From NCBI GenBank assembly GCA_013042925.1, contig JABDPH010000318.1, positions 1 to 5,853 on the forward strand: DNA of 5,853 nt. The letters run 5' to 3'. Under the pieces are notes generated by a model that saw nothing but the letters and a program-made list of their open reading frames with translations, was not told the origin of the DNA and searched no databases. This document shows, piece after piece, positions 1 through 5,853 of this stretch; positions within the stretch are counted from its first letter, which is position 1; each line of letters opens with the position of its first letter. This DNA comes from Eudoraea sp. (GTDB lineage: Bacteria; Bacteroidota; Bacteroidia; Flavobacteriales; Flavobacteriaceae). The position numbers and the translations under genes were made by a program.

Positions 1-2
1 CC

Positions 3-593
3 TTGGCGTTCGTTCTCTTTTTCCGATTGGGAGAATCACAATTGGTGAAAATGTCAGCCCCTTTTTTCCTCGATTCCACAGATAAAGGTGGTTTGGGCTA
101 TACAACCTCTGAGGTTGGTTATATATATGGAACAATAGGGGTTATAATGCTTACTATAGGTGGAATTTTGGGTGGGATATTAATTTCCAAAGATGGTTTA
201 AAAAAATGGATGTTGCCGATGGTACTTTCAATAAATGTTCCGAATGCTTTTTACGCTTTCCTGGCAATAACAAATACTACCAATTACTTCGCGGTAATAA
301 CCACAGTGGTTTTGGAACAGTTCGGTTATGGTTTTGGAATTGCCGGTTTCATGGTTTATCTTATTTATATCGCTGAAGGGGCCTCCAAAACTTCCCATTA
401 CGCTCTGGCTACTGGGTTTATGGCCCTCGGTATGATGCTCCCTGGACTGGTTAGCGGATATATTCAGGAATGGCTCGGTTATGATGGTTTCTTCATATGG
501 GTTGTAATAGGTGCGCTTCCAGCAATATTTATTTTAAAATATTTAAAATATCCGGCAGATTATGGAAAAAAAGGGGCGAATTCAGAAGCTTGA
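3..593 (+). CDS. AmpG-like MFS permease, C-terminal half (5' end outside window)
   Basis: This is a polytopic inner-membrane transporter of the major facilitator superfamily, probably importing anhydro-muropeptides or a related sugar by proton symport. The reading frame is already open at the left edge, so the true start lies upstream. The visible 196 residues hold about five clear hydrophobic segments (roughly residues 39-60, 69-88, 94-122, 133-153 and 161-180) plus part of another at the very start, which fits the last half of a 12-helix permease. The stretch PFFLDSTDKGGLGYTTSEVG and the loop ISKDGLKKW resemble Bacteroidetes MFS proteins of the AmpG group; this is recognition from memory, not a search. 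The C-terminus is short, polar and cytoplasmic. The gene ends inside the start of the NagZ-type hydrolase gene, so the two are almost certainly cotranscribed, and that neighbour together with anmK supports the muropeptide role. A general sugar permease is the main alternative. Confidence is high for MFS and moderate for AmpG function. Confidence 0.85.
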   Translation: MAFVLFFRLGESQLVKMSAPFFLDSTDKGGLGYTTSEVGYIYGTIGVIMLTIGGILGGILISKDGLKKWMLPMVLSINVPNAFYAFLAITNTTNYFAVITTVVLEQFGYGFGIAGFMVYLIYIAEGASKTSHYALATGFMALGMMLPGLVSGYIQEWLGYDGFFIWVVIGALPAIFILKYLKYPADYGKKGANSEA

Positions 594-2181
594 TTTTATA
601 GATTATCCAACAGCTGCAAAATCACTTTCCCTAAAGGAAAAAGTTGGACAGTTTTTTATGCCTGCGGCATTTATTAATGATAGTGAAGAAGAAATACTAA
701 AGTTACAAGATTTAATAAGTAAGCACCATATAGGAGGGCTCTGCTTTTTTCATTCCAGGGCAAGTGCTGCGACAAATTATGAAGGAAAGAAAGAAGTTGT
801 ATACAATGAAGATAGTTATAGAGTTCTGAAAAACCTTATTGAACGTTACCAGCAAGTTGCCAAATATCCATTATTAATAAGCATTGATGCTGAATGGGGA
901 TTGGCGATGCGTGTTGAAAACACTCCACAATACCCATATGCCATAACTTTGGGTGCAATAGATAATCATGACGAAGCTATTACAGAAGTGGGTAAGAATA
1001 TTGCTAATGACTGTAAGCAGGCAGGGATACATTGGAACTTTACCCCCGTAGCTGACATTAATAGTAATCCTGAAAATCCTGTAATAGGATATAGATCTTT
1101 TGGAAGTGATAAGCACAATGTGGCCAACAAAGCAATTGCCTTAGCTAAAGGTCTTCAAAGTGTTGGAATACTTAACAGCGCCAAACACTTTCCGGGGCAT
1201 GGAGACACTGCTACAGATTCTCATCTCGGACTTCCTTTGATCAATAAATCCAAAGATGAACTCCTTGATAATGAGCTGTATCCGTTTAAACACTTAATTC
1301 AAAACGGGATTGATTCAATTATGGTAGGTCATCTTGCGGTACCTTCGCTTGCAGGCGGTTCAATGGAGCCTTCTTCCATTTCAGAGAAAATTATTAAAGG
1401 GGTTTTGCGAGAAGAAATGGGATTTCAGGGAGTGGTGGTATCTGATGCACTGAATATGCATGCGGTTTCCAAAATGTTTTCTGATAAGGGTGATTTAGAA
1501 TGGGCGGCCTTTGATGCCGGTAATGATATTTTATGTTTTGCCGAACATGTTGTTGAGGGCATAGATAACATTTTACAAAACGCACAGGATGAACAAATTG
1601 AATTGAGCTTTGCAAGAATATGGAAACTAAAGGAAAAGGCATTCAATAGTAAAATCGATAACTTAAGTCCAGTATTAATAGATCCGACTGATCTAAATCT
1701 AGAGCTTGCGAAACACAGCATAACTTTACATAAAGGGTCTCCAAAGGACATAAACTCCTTTGCAATGAATGGGTTTGCGGGTATTGAAATAACAAATAGG
1801 AATGACAATTCATTTTTTAGGGATATCAAAAAAGAGCTTGAATTTGATTACTTTTCCACAGCTGAGTTTAATACAGAACTAATAAGGGAAAAAGTGTCAG
1901 AAATGCAAAATGTGTTGATCGCTCTGTATCCGCCAATGGTAAAACCTCAAAACAATTTTGGAATTTCTGAAGAATATTTAATGCTCCTGAAGGAGATGAT
2001 TGAAACAAAAAACGTTGTTTTGTATCTTTTCGGGAATCCTTATGCATTAAGGGATTTTGATTACCAAAATACCAGTGCGGTTGTTTTGGTTTATCAGGAA
2101 TTTAGAGCATTCCAAAAAGTAGCTGTCGAACATTTTTTTGGCAGGCTCATTGCAAATGGGAAATTACCTGTAGTTTTATAG
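562..2181 (+). CDS. nagZ: NagZ-type glycoside hydrolase family 3 (beta-N-acetylhexosaminidase)
   Basis: This 539-residue enzyme probably removes non-reducing GlcNAc from GlcNAc-anhydroMurNAc (peptides) during cell-wall recycling. The GH3 barrel domain covers about residues 20-360. It carries the sugar-binding segment IDAEWGLAMR (108-117), NFTPVADINSNP (159-170), the NagZ signature KHFPGHGDTATDSH (208-221) and VVVSDALNM (291-299). By family knowledge, Asp219/His221 form the Asp-His general acid/base dyad and Asp295 is the nucleophile; all are present. A second, GH3 C-terminal-like domain runs from about 380 to 539, as in the two-domain NagZ of Gram-positives. There is no signal peptide or lipobox, so the protein should be cytoplasmic. 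The ATG at 562 is the only plausible start: an in-frame TAA lies at 544-546 and the next Met is inside the conserved KVGQFFM segment. No clear Shine-Dalgarno precedes it. It overlaps the permease gene by 32 bases, which suggests coupled translation. Another beta-glycosidase specificity is possible but less likely given the signature and neighbours. Confidence 0.87.
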   Translation: MEKKGRIQKLDFIDYPTAAKSLSLKEKVGQFFMPAAFINDSEEEILKLQDLISKHHIGGLCFFHSRASAATNYEGKKEVVYNEDSYRVLKNLIERYQQVAKYPLLISIDAEWGLAMRVENTPQYPYAITLGAIDNHDEAITEVGKNIANDCKQAGIHWNFTPVADINSNPENPVIGYRSFGSDKHNVANKAIALAKGLQSVGILNSAKHFPGHGDTATDSHLGLPLINKSKDELLDNELYPFKHLIQNGIDSIMVGHLAVPSLAGGSMEPSSISEKIIKGVLREEMGFQGVVVSDALNMHAVSKMFSDKGDLEWAAFDAGNDILCFAEHVVEGIDNILQNAQDEQIELSFARIWKLKEKAFNSKIDNLSPVLIDPTDLNLELAKHSITLHKGSPKDINSFAMNGFAGIEITNRNDNSFFRDIKKELEFDYFSTAEFNTELIREKVSEMQNVLIALYPPMVKPQNNFGISEEYLMLLKEMIETKNVVLYLFGNPYALRDFDYQNTSAVVLVYQEFRAFQKVAVEHFFGRLIANGKLPVVL

Positions 2182-2224
2182 TATCTCAATTTACATTACA
2201 GATTTAGAGCTATTAAATCCAAAT

Positions 2225-2267
2225 AAAAAGCCCCATACATTTAGCAAATATATGGGGCTAAATTTTT
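2225..2267. terminator. Bidirectional intrinsic terminator between convergent genes
   Basis: A perfect 9-bp stem, AGCCCCATA (2229-2237) pairing with TATGGGGCT (2251-2259), encloses a 13-base loop. On the plus strand it is followed by AAATTTTT (2260-2267), and on the minus strand the left flank reads as a T-rich run. It sits in the 103-base gap between the stops of the NagZ-type gene and the DUF1080 gene, which converge here, so one hairpin can end both transcripts. Strength was not calculated. Confidence 0.85.
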
Positions 2268-2284
2268 ATAATAGGCGTAACTCC

Positions 2285-3088
2285 TTATAGTTCCTTTATC
2301 TTAATATTTCTGAACCAAACATCATCGCCATGATCCTGAAGTCCAATATACCCTTTAGAAGGAACATCAGCCCATTCCGGATTTAAACTCGGGAACTTAC
2401 TGCCTGCCACTAATTCATTCCATTCTGGTGTCCAGAGGTGGTATTCCACAACATTTACACCGTTTTGGTTATGAACTACTGTGCCTTTATATACGGTAAG
2501 TTCAACTTTGTTCCATTCTCCTACTGGTTTAGCATTTTGTGGTTTTGCCGGTATCAAATCATACAACGAACCCGCCATACGATTACCATCTTTACCTAAT
2601 TTGGCATCCGGGTGCTTCTCATTATCCAATATTTGCATTTCAGGGGCAGTTTTCCAGATATAATCCAACTTTTCTTCCCCTAGGTACAAGATACCAGAAT
2701 TTCCGCCTTCAGAAATTTTCCACTCTAAGCTCAAGGTAAAATTCTGAAATTGTTTATCGAATATAATATCCCCTCCGTCTTTAGAACCTGCTTCTCCTCT
2801 ACCTGAGCCAATCATATGCAAGGTTCCGTCAACAATTTCCCACGCTGCAGGAAAATTCTCTTTTTTGTAGCCTCGCCAACCTTCTGAAGTTTTTCCATCA
2901 AAAAGCATTACCCAGCCATCAGCTTTCTCTTCCGCAGTAAGCTCATTCATAGGAGCTTCTTGCGTTTCCGGTGCCATTTCAGCTTCTGTTGCGGCTTCCT
3001 CTTTTTGATCTGCCTTTTTATCTTTACAACTTGATAATACTGGAATCAAAATCAAGCCAAATATTACAACTAAACTAATTTTTCTCAT
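2285..3088 (-). CDS. DUF1080 (3-keto-glycoside hydrolase/lyase-like) lipoprotein
   Basis: This 267-residue protein has a type II signal peptide: MRKI, a hydrophobic core to about residue 17, and a lipobox VLSSC with the lipidated Cys at 21. A charged, Glu/Lys-rich linker (about 22-57) leads to one DUF1080 domain from about residue 58 to the end. Recognisable family segments are GWVMLFDGKTSEGWRGY (58-74), GGNSGILY (128-135), PEMQILDNEKHPDA (149-162), AGSLYDLIPAK (172-182), and a C-terminal beta-strand block containing GYIGLQDHG (246-254). Family members have a concanavalin-like jelly-roll fold, and some are known to cleave 3-keto-glycosides by hydrolysis or elimination. That activity is inferred here, not shown. 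The protein should be anchored in the periplasm or outer membrane; the residues after Cys21 (KDKK) are only weakly like a surface-export signal. It lies 98 bases downstream of, and on the same strand as, the oxidoreductase gene, so the two probably form an oxidise-then-cleave pair. The ATG at 3088 is set by the signal peptide. Confidence 0.88.
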   Translation of the reverse strand: MRKISLVVIFGLILIPVLSSCKDKKADQKEEAATEAEMAPETQEAPMNELTAEEKADGWVMLFDGKTSEGWRGYKKENFPAAWEIVDGTLHMIGSGRGEAGSKDGGDIIFDKQFQNFTLSLEWKISEGGNSGILYLGEEKLDYIWKTAPEMQILDNEKHPDAKLGKDGNRMAGSLYDLIPAKPQNAKPVGEWNKVELTVYKGTVVHNQNGVNVVEYHLWTPEWNELVAGSKFPSLNPEWADVPSKGYIGLQDHGDDVWFRNIKIKEL

Positions 3089-3186
3089 CTGTTTGTTCTT
3101 TTTTGATTTTTACGGGTAGAATCAGCCCAATCAGCCAGTTCTACTAATTATTATTTATTGTCAAATTTAATTCTCTAATCCATGAC
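3089..3186 (-). other. Spacer between oxidoreductase and lipoprotein genes, with tandem 9-mer
   Basis: This 98-base gap holds no gene. It contains a tandem direct repeat, AATCAGCCC followed by AATCAGCC (3120-3136), framed by the short inverted pair TAGAA (3117-3121) and TTCTA (3139-3143). On the minus strand a TTTGACA box is followed 15 bases later by TAGAAC, but the spacing and second box fit neither the housekeeping nor the Bacteroidetes promoter consensus well. The gap is long enough for a separate promoter or a regulatory leader for the lipoprotein gene, but none can be asserted. Confidence 0.35.
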
Positions 3187-4698
3187 CTATGCCGGCATCT
3201 CAGGTAATGACCAACCATCTCTATATGTGTGCTTGATCAATTCCTGGGAATATGCTATTGCATTCATTGGCTCGGTCCAATCTTTGTTAAAGGTTGGGTG
3301 TCCGTCATGAATCTCAAATCCATCCTTTATTACCGTCCTAATTTCCTCATTAGCACCAATATTTGTGAATTCCATTTTCTCACCATCCCATTCTAATACT
3401 TTATTCAAGGCCTGTAAGCGAACAGCTAGTACGCCCATAACAACCATTTCATTAAATGGTCCGGCTTCAGCAAAATCTGAAGTACATGGCTTTCTGTTTT
3501 CTGCACTTTCTTTACATGCCCTTACCCAATCCATTTCATGAGCTCCCTTATTCCAAGCAAGTCCCATTTCATCCTCAACTCTTCGTTCTGTTTTGGGAAC
3601 ATTAATCTTCTTGCCAGATAATAATTCTGGTTCAACACCATAACAACCTACATGAAGAATATCTTTTGTTCCATAGAAGTAGGTTCCTCCTCCACTCTTG
3701 TTCGGGTTTTTCCCTGAAGGCCAATTTTCAGGCAATACTGGTTTAATTCCACCATCATACCAATGAACATCCACTTCTGGCAATTTCATGCTGCCATGTT
3801 TTCCTCTCGATGGGAATGTTAGTTTGGCAGCTTGCGATACTGGCGCAGAATCATTCAGTAATAATGACGAGCTTGCCTGTACCTTAGTTGGGTAACCCAA
3901 TTTAAGACCTTCAAAAACAGGATGAAGTATATGGCAAGCCATATCTCCTAATGCTCCTGTACCATAATCCCACCATCCTCTCCAATTCCAGGGATGATAA
4001 ACCTCATTGAAAGGTTTCATTTTAGCCGGCCCTGTAAATAGTTCCCAATTCAACGTATCAGGCACCCAATCGCCTCTTTCCGGGGTATTCAAGCCTTGAG
4101 GCCAAATTGGCCGATCAGTAAATGATTCAACCCTTGTTACATCACCTATTGCTCCGCTCCAAAGTATTTCACAAGTTTCCGCAACACCGGCTCCAGAAGC
4201 TCCCTGGTTACCCATTTGGGTAGCAACATTGTACTTTTTCGCTAATTTTGTCAATAACCTGGATTCATAAACCGAGTGTGTTAATGGTTTTTGAAGATAA
4301 ACATGTTTACCCATGGTCATGGCCTGGGCAGCAACAATGGCATGTGTATGATCTGCAGTAGCAATAACAACTGCATCTATTTCATCACCCATTTCTTCAT
4401 ACATCTTCCGAAAATCCCAATACTTTTTAGCGTTTGGATATCTATCAAAAGCGCCTTTGGCATACTTCCAATCAACATCACAAAGACCTACAATATTTTG
4501 CGATTCTAAATTCTTTAAATTGGCAAGCCCCATGCCTCCGACACCTACACCGGCAATATTCAATTTATCACTAGGAGCTACATGCCCCAATCCGCTGACG
4601 GCATATGACGGTACTATAGTGAACGCTGCGGAAGCGGTCAAAGTTCTGCCCACAAATCCTCGGCGCGTTATGGTGTTCTCTTTTTTAGCCTTACTCAT
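3187..4698 (-). CDS. Tat-exported Gfo/Idh/MocA family NAD(P)-dependent oxidoreductase
   Basis: This 503-residue protein belongs to the glucose-fructose oxidoreductase family, which oxidises or reduces sugar hydroxyls using tightly held NAD(P). The N-terminus carries a twin-arginine signal (TRRGFVG, Arg12-Arg13, then a hydrophobic ASAAFTIVP stretch), so the folded holoenzyme should reach the periplasm. The Rossmann domain follows: KLNIAGVGVGGMG (45-57) with the dinucleotide-binding glycines, then GLCDVD (71-76) and VIATADHTHA (111-120). The usual EKP motif appears as QKP (136-138), retaining the catalytic-type Lys137. The C-terminal substrate domain includes HPWNWRGWWDYGTGALGDM (235-253) and the Asp252/His256 pair typical of the family. 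The ATG at 4698 places the Arg pair close to the N-terminus, as expected. With the downstream DUF1080 lipoprotein it resembles Bacteroidetes systems that oxidise glycosides at C3 before cleavage. The substrate is unknown. The family call is firm; the reaction is inferred. Confidence 0.9.
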   Translation of the reverse strand: MSKAKKENTITRRGFVGRTLTASAAFTIVPSYAVSGLGHVAPSDKLNIAGVGVGGMGLANLKNLESQNIVGLCDVDWKYAKGAFDRYPNAKKYWDFRKMYEEMGDEIDAVVIATADHTHAIVAAQAMTMGKHVYLQKPLTHSVYESRLLTKLAKKYNVATQMGNQGASGAGVAETCEILWSGAIGDVTRVESFTDRPIWPQGLNTPERGDWVPDTLNWELFTGPAKMKPFNEVYHPWNWRGWWDYGTGALGDMACHILHPVFEGLKLGYPTKVQASSSLLLNDSAPVSQAAKLTFPSRGKHGSMKLPEVDVHWYDGGIKPVLPENWPSGKNPNKSGGGTYFYGTKDILHVGCYGVEPELLSGKKINVPKTERRVEDEMGLAWNKGAHEMDWVRACKESAENRKPCTSDFAEAGPFNEMVVMGVLAVRLQALNKVLEWDGEKMEFTNIGANEEIRTVIKDGFEIHDGHPTFNKDWTEPMNAIAYSQELIKHTYRDGWSLPEMPA

Positions 4699-4807
4699 AC
4701 TGTATTACTTTAAAATTGGTTAATAAAATAGTTATTCAGTAGTCAAAAACCGTTCATAACAGTAGCGTGCGATTCCCAACCAAAATATTCCATTTAAAAA
4801 TATAAGA

Positions 4808-4827
4808 TAAGTCAATTTAATGACTTA
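4808..4827. repeat. Inverted repeat TAAGTCA-N6-TGACTTA
   Basis: Two perfect 7-base arms, 4808-4814 and 4821-4827, are separated by six bases, giving a 20-base dyad with half-site centres 13 bases apart. It lies 110 bases upstream of the oxidoreductase start codon. The shape would suit a dimeric regulator, but there is no second copy in the window and a chance origin in AT-rich DNA remains possible. Confidence 0.4.
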
Positions 4828-4854
4828 AAATAACAATTACTAAAAGTACACATT

Positions 4855-4882
4855 TTTGTTAAAAATTAGTGGTATAAATTTA
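4855..4882 (+). promoter_or_regulatory. Weak candidate Bacteroidetes-type promoter for anmK
   Basis: TTTG at 4855-4858 is followed by TAAATTTA at 4875-4882, which matches seven of eight positions of the TAnnTTTG element. The 16-base spacer is shorter than the usual 19-21, and a start here would give a leader of about 170 bases. It is the best pair I could find on the plus strand but could easily be chance in such AT-rich sequence. Confidence 0.2.
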
Positions 4883-4916
4883 TCAAAAATCAATAGTATA
4901 TAACCTTAAGAAATTA

Positions 4917-4930
4917 TCTCATCGATGAGA
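4917..4930. promoter_or_regulatory. 14-base perfect palindrome, operator candidate
   Basis: TCTCATCGATGAGA is a perfect palindrome with no spacer. It lies 218 bases upstream of the oxidoreductase start and 132 bases upstream of the anmK start, so one bound dimer could influence either direction. It is too short and lacks a T run to be a terminator. No regulator gene is present in the window to pair with it. Confidence 0.4.
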
Positions 4931-5062
4931 CCTACGGAGTTTAAGGCAAGATAAAAACGGTATGTGTTCAAAAAAAAGAATCACATTTTTTTTACATTGA
5001 AAATGAATCTAATTAACTTTCATCATTATTAATCTTGAACCACATGATACCCTGTTTTTGCA

Positions 5063-5853
5063 ATGAATACATATAAAGTCATAGGATTAATGTCTGGCAC
5101 CTCTCTGGATGGACTTGATCTAGCATACTGCCATATCTGGAAGAAGTATGATCAATGGAAATTTGAAATTAAGGAAACGCGGGCCATTAGCTATGATAAG
5201 GATATGCGGGCCCACTTGAAAAATTCAATTGAACTGCCAGCAGATGAACTACTTATTTTTCATAATACATATGGTAGTTGGCTGGGACAACAGGCAAGGG
5301 AATTTATCAGAGAAAAAGGTCTTGATGTAGACATTATAGCCAGTCATGGACATACAACCCACCACCAACCGGCAAAGGGATTAACATTACAGATAGGATC
5401 GGGACAGCATCTGGCAAATGTCAGTGGAAAGAAAACTGTCTGCGACTTTCGAACAAATGATGTAGCTCTTGGTGGAGAAGGAGCTCCTCTGGTACCTATA
5501 GGAGATCGCCTTTTTTTTGGCAACTATGATTTCTGCCTGAACCTTGGAGGAATTTCCAATGTATCCTTTGAACACCAGGGCAAACGCATAGCCTATGATA
5601 TTGGATTAGCTAACATGATATTAAACTATATAACTCAAAAAATTGGACTAAGCTATGACAATAATGGAACTCTGGCCAGAAAGGGTGTCATAAATATGAA
5701 CATGCTGAAACAATTAAACCAGCTATCCTATTATGAGTTGCCATTTCCAAAATCAACAGGTTATGAATGGTTTTTGGAAAAAGTCGTACCTATCGTTAAC
5801 GCTACCAAGGATAACACAGAAAACCTATTGCATACGGCAGTTCATCATATTTG
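5063..5853 (+). CDS. anmK: Anhydro-N-acetylmuramic acid kinase, N-terminal 263 codons (3' end outside window)
   Basis: AnmK is a cytoplasmic kinase that uses ATP and water to open the 1,6-anhydro ring of anhMurNAc and phosphorylate it, giving MurNAc-6-phosphate for cell-wall recycling. The frame from ATG 5063 runs without a stop to the right edge, giving 263 codons against about 350-370 for the family, so roughly the last quarter is missing. Diagnostic motifs appear in order: GLMSGTSLDGLDLA (8-21, phosphate-binding loop), ASHGHTTHHQP (93-103), DFRTNDVALGGEGAPLVP (128-145, containing the conserved second aspartate Asp133), NLGGISN (160-166), YDIGLANMILNY (178-189) and PKSTGYEWF (229-237). The start is fixed because MSGTSLDG lies at residue 10, as is usual. 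The commoner GGQGAPL is GGEGAPL here, and the segment usually read D-x-G-P-x-N is DIGLAN. Together with the AmpG-like permease and NagZ-type hydrolase it completes a recycling set. The identification is secure. Confidence 0.95.
   Translation, partial: MNTYKVIGLMSGTSLDGLDLAYCHIWKKYDQWKFEIKETRAISYDKDMRAHLKNSIELPADELLIFHNTYGSWLGQQAREFIREKGLDVDIIASHGHTTHHQPAKGLTLQIGSGQHLANVSGKKTVCDFRTNDVALGGEGAPLVPIGDRLFFGNYDFCLNLGGISNVSFEHQGKRIAYDIGLANMILNYITQKIGLSYDNNGTLARKGVINMNMLKQLNQLSYYELPFPKSTGYEWFLEKVVPIVNATKDNTENLLHTAVHHI

Larger units (their letters stand above)
4699..5062. other. 364-base divergent intergenic region, AT-rich
   Basis: No coding sequence or RNA gene is apparent. The region separates the minus-strand oxidoreductase from plus-strand anmK and must hold promoters for both. 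Inside are two inverted repeats (4808-4827 and 4917-4930, listed separately) and an A8 tract facing a T8 tract (4970-4977 and 4986-4993) across an 8-base spacer. No convincing match to the Bacteroidetes promoter pattern (TTTG, about 19-21 bases, TAnnTTTG) was found for the oxidoreductase. Neither start codon has a clear Shine-Dalgarno sequence, which is normal for this phylum. Confidence 0.6.

Noticed and set aside
3..5. TTG at the left edge as a start codon for the permease
   Set aside because: The protein begins in the middle of a membrane permease and lacks its first half; the frame simply enters from outside the window.
874..1116. Open frame on the minus strand inside the GH3 gene
   Set aside because: It is fully antisense to conserved GH3 coding sequence, and its translation has no recognisable domain.
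1394..1829. Two overlapping minus-strand open frames inside the GH3 gene
   Set aside because: Both are antisense shadows of the GH3 catalytic and linker regions; their compositions are not protein-like and no family is recognised.
2229..2259. Hairpin as part of a small RNA or riboswitch
   Set aside because: It is a single simple stem with A- and T-rich flanks between convergent stops, which a bidirectional terminator explains fully.
2481..2739. Two plus-strand open frames within the DUF1080 gene
   Set aside because: They are antisense to the clearly conserved lipoprotein coding sequence.
4291..4723. Plus-strand open frames opposite the start of the oxidoreductase gene
   Set aside because: They are antisense to the Rossmann domain and Tat signal, which are convincing on the minus strand.
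5030..5037. TAATCTTG as a -7 promoter element close to anmK
   Set aside because: It matches TAnnTTTG at seven of eight positions, but the nearest upstream TTG (4997-4999) is 30 bases away, too far for the -33 element.
5387..5575. Minus-strand open frame of 62 codons
   Set aside because: It lies entirely opposite anmK, including the codons of its most conserved motifs.

Overview
The window looks like chromosomal DNA of a Bacteroidetes bacterium, probably of the flavobacterial type. The base composition is AT-rich, Shine-Dalgarno sites are poor or absent, and all five proteins resemble Bacteroidetes versions of their families. They include a lipoprotein with a DUF1080 domain and a Tat-exported Gfo/Idh/MocA oxidoreductase, a pairing typical of this phylum. 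This assignment is inferred from protein character, not from a database search.

Layout: (1) bases 1-593, plus strand: C-terminal half of an AmpG-like MFS permease, cut by the left edge. (2) 562-2181, plus strand: a complete NagZ-type family 3 glycoside hydrolase overlapping the permease by 32 bases. (3) 2225-2267: a strong hairpin with A- and T-rich flanks on both sides, serving as terminator for the two converging transcription units. (4) 2285-3088, minus strand: a DUF1080 (3-keto-glycoside hydrolase/lyase-like) lipoprotein. (5) 3187-4698, minus strand: a Tat-signal Gfo/Idh/MocA oxidoreductase, transcribed before the lipoprotein. (6) 4699-5062: a 364-base divergent intergenic region with two inverted repeats. 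(7) 5063 to the right edge, plus strand: the first 263 codons of anhydro-N-acetylmuramic acid kinase (anmK).

The plus-strand genes form a coherent peptidoglycan-recycling set. An AmpG-like permease would import anhydro-muropeptides, a NagZ-like enzyme without a signal peptide would remove GlcNAc in the cytoplasm, and AnmK would phosphorylate and open the released anhMurNAc. Embedded among them on the opposite strand is an exported oxidoreductase/DUF1080 pair. Such pairs are associated with C3 oxidation of glycosides followed by cleavage of the 3-keto product. Whether this pair works on cell-wall sugars or another glycoside cannot be decided from the sequence. It is the most interesting question the window raises. 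No mobile elements, CRISPR arrays, or tRNA or rRNA genes were seen.
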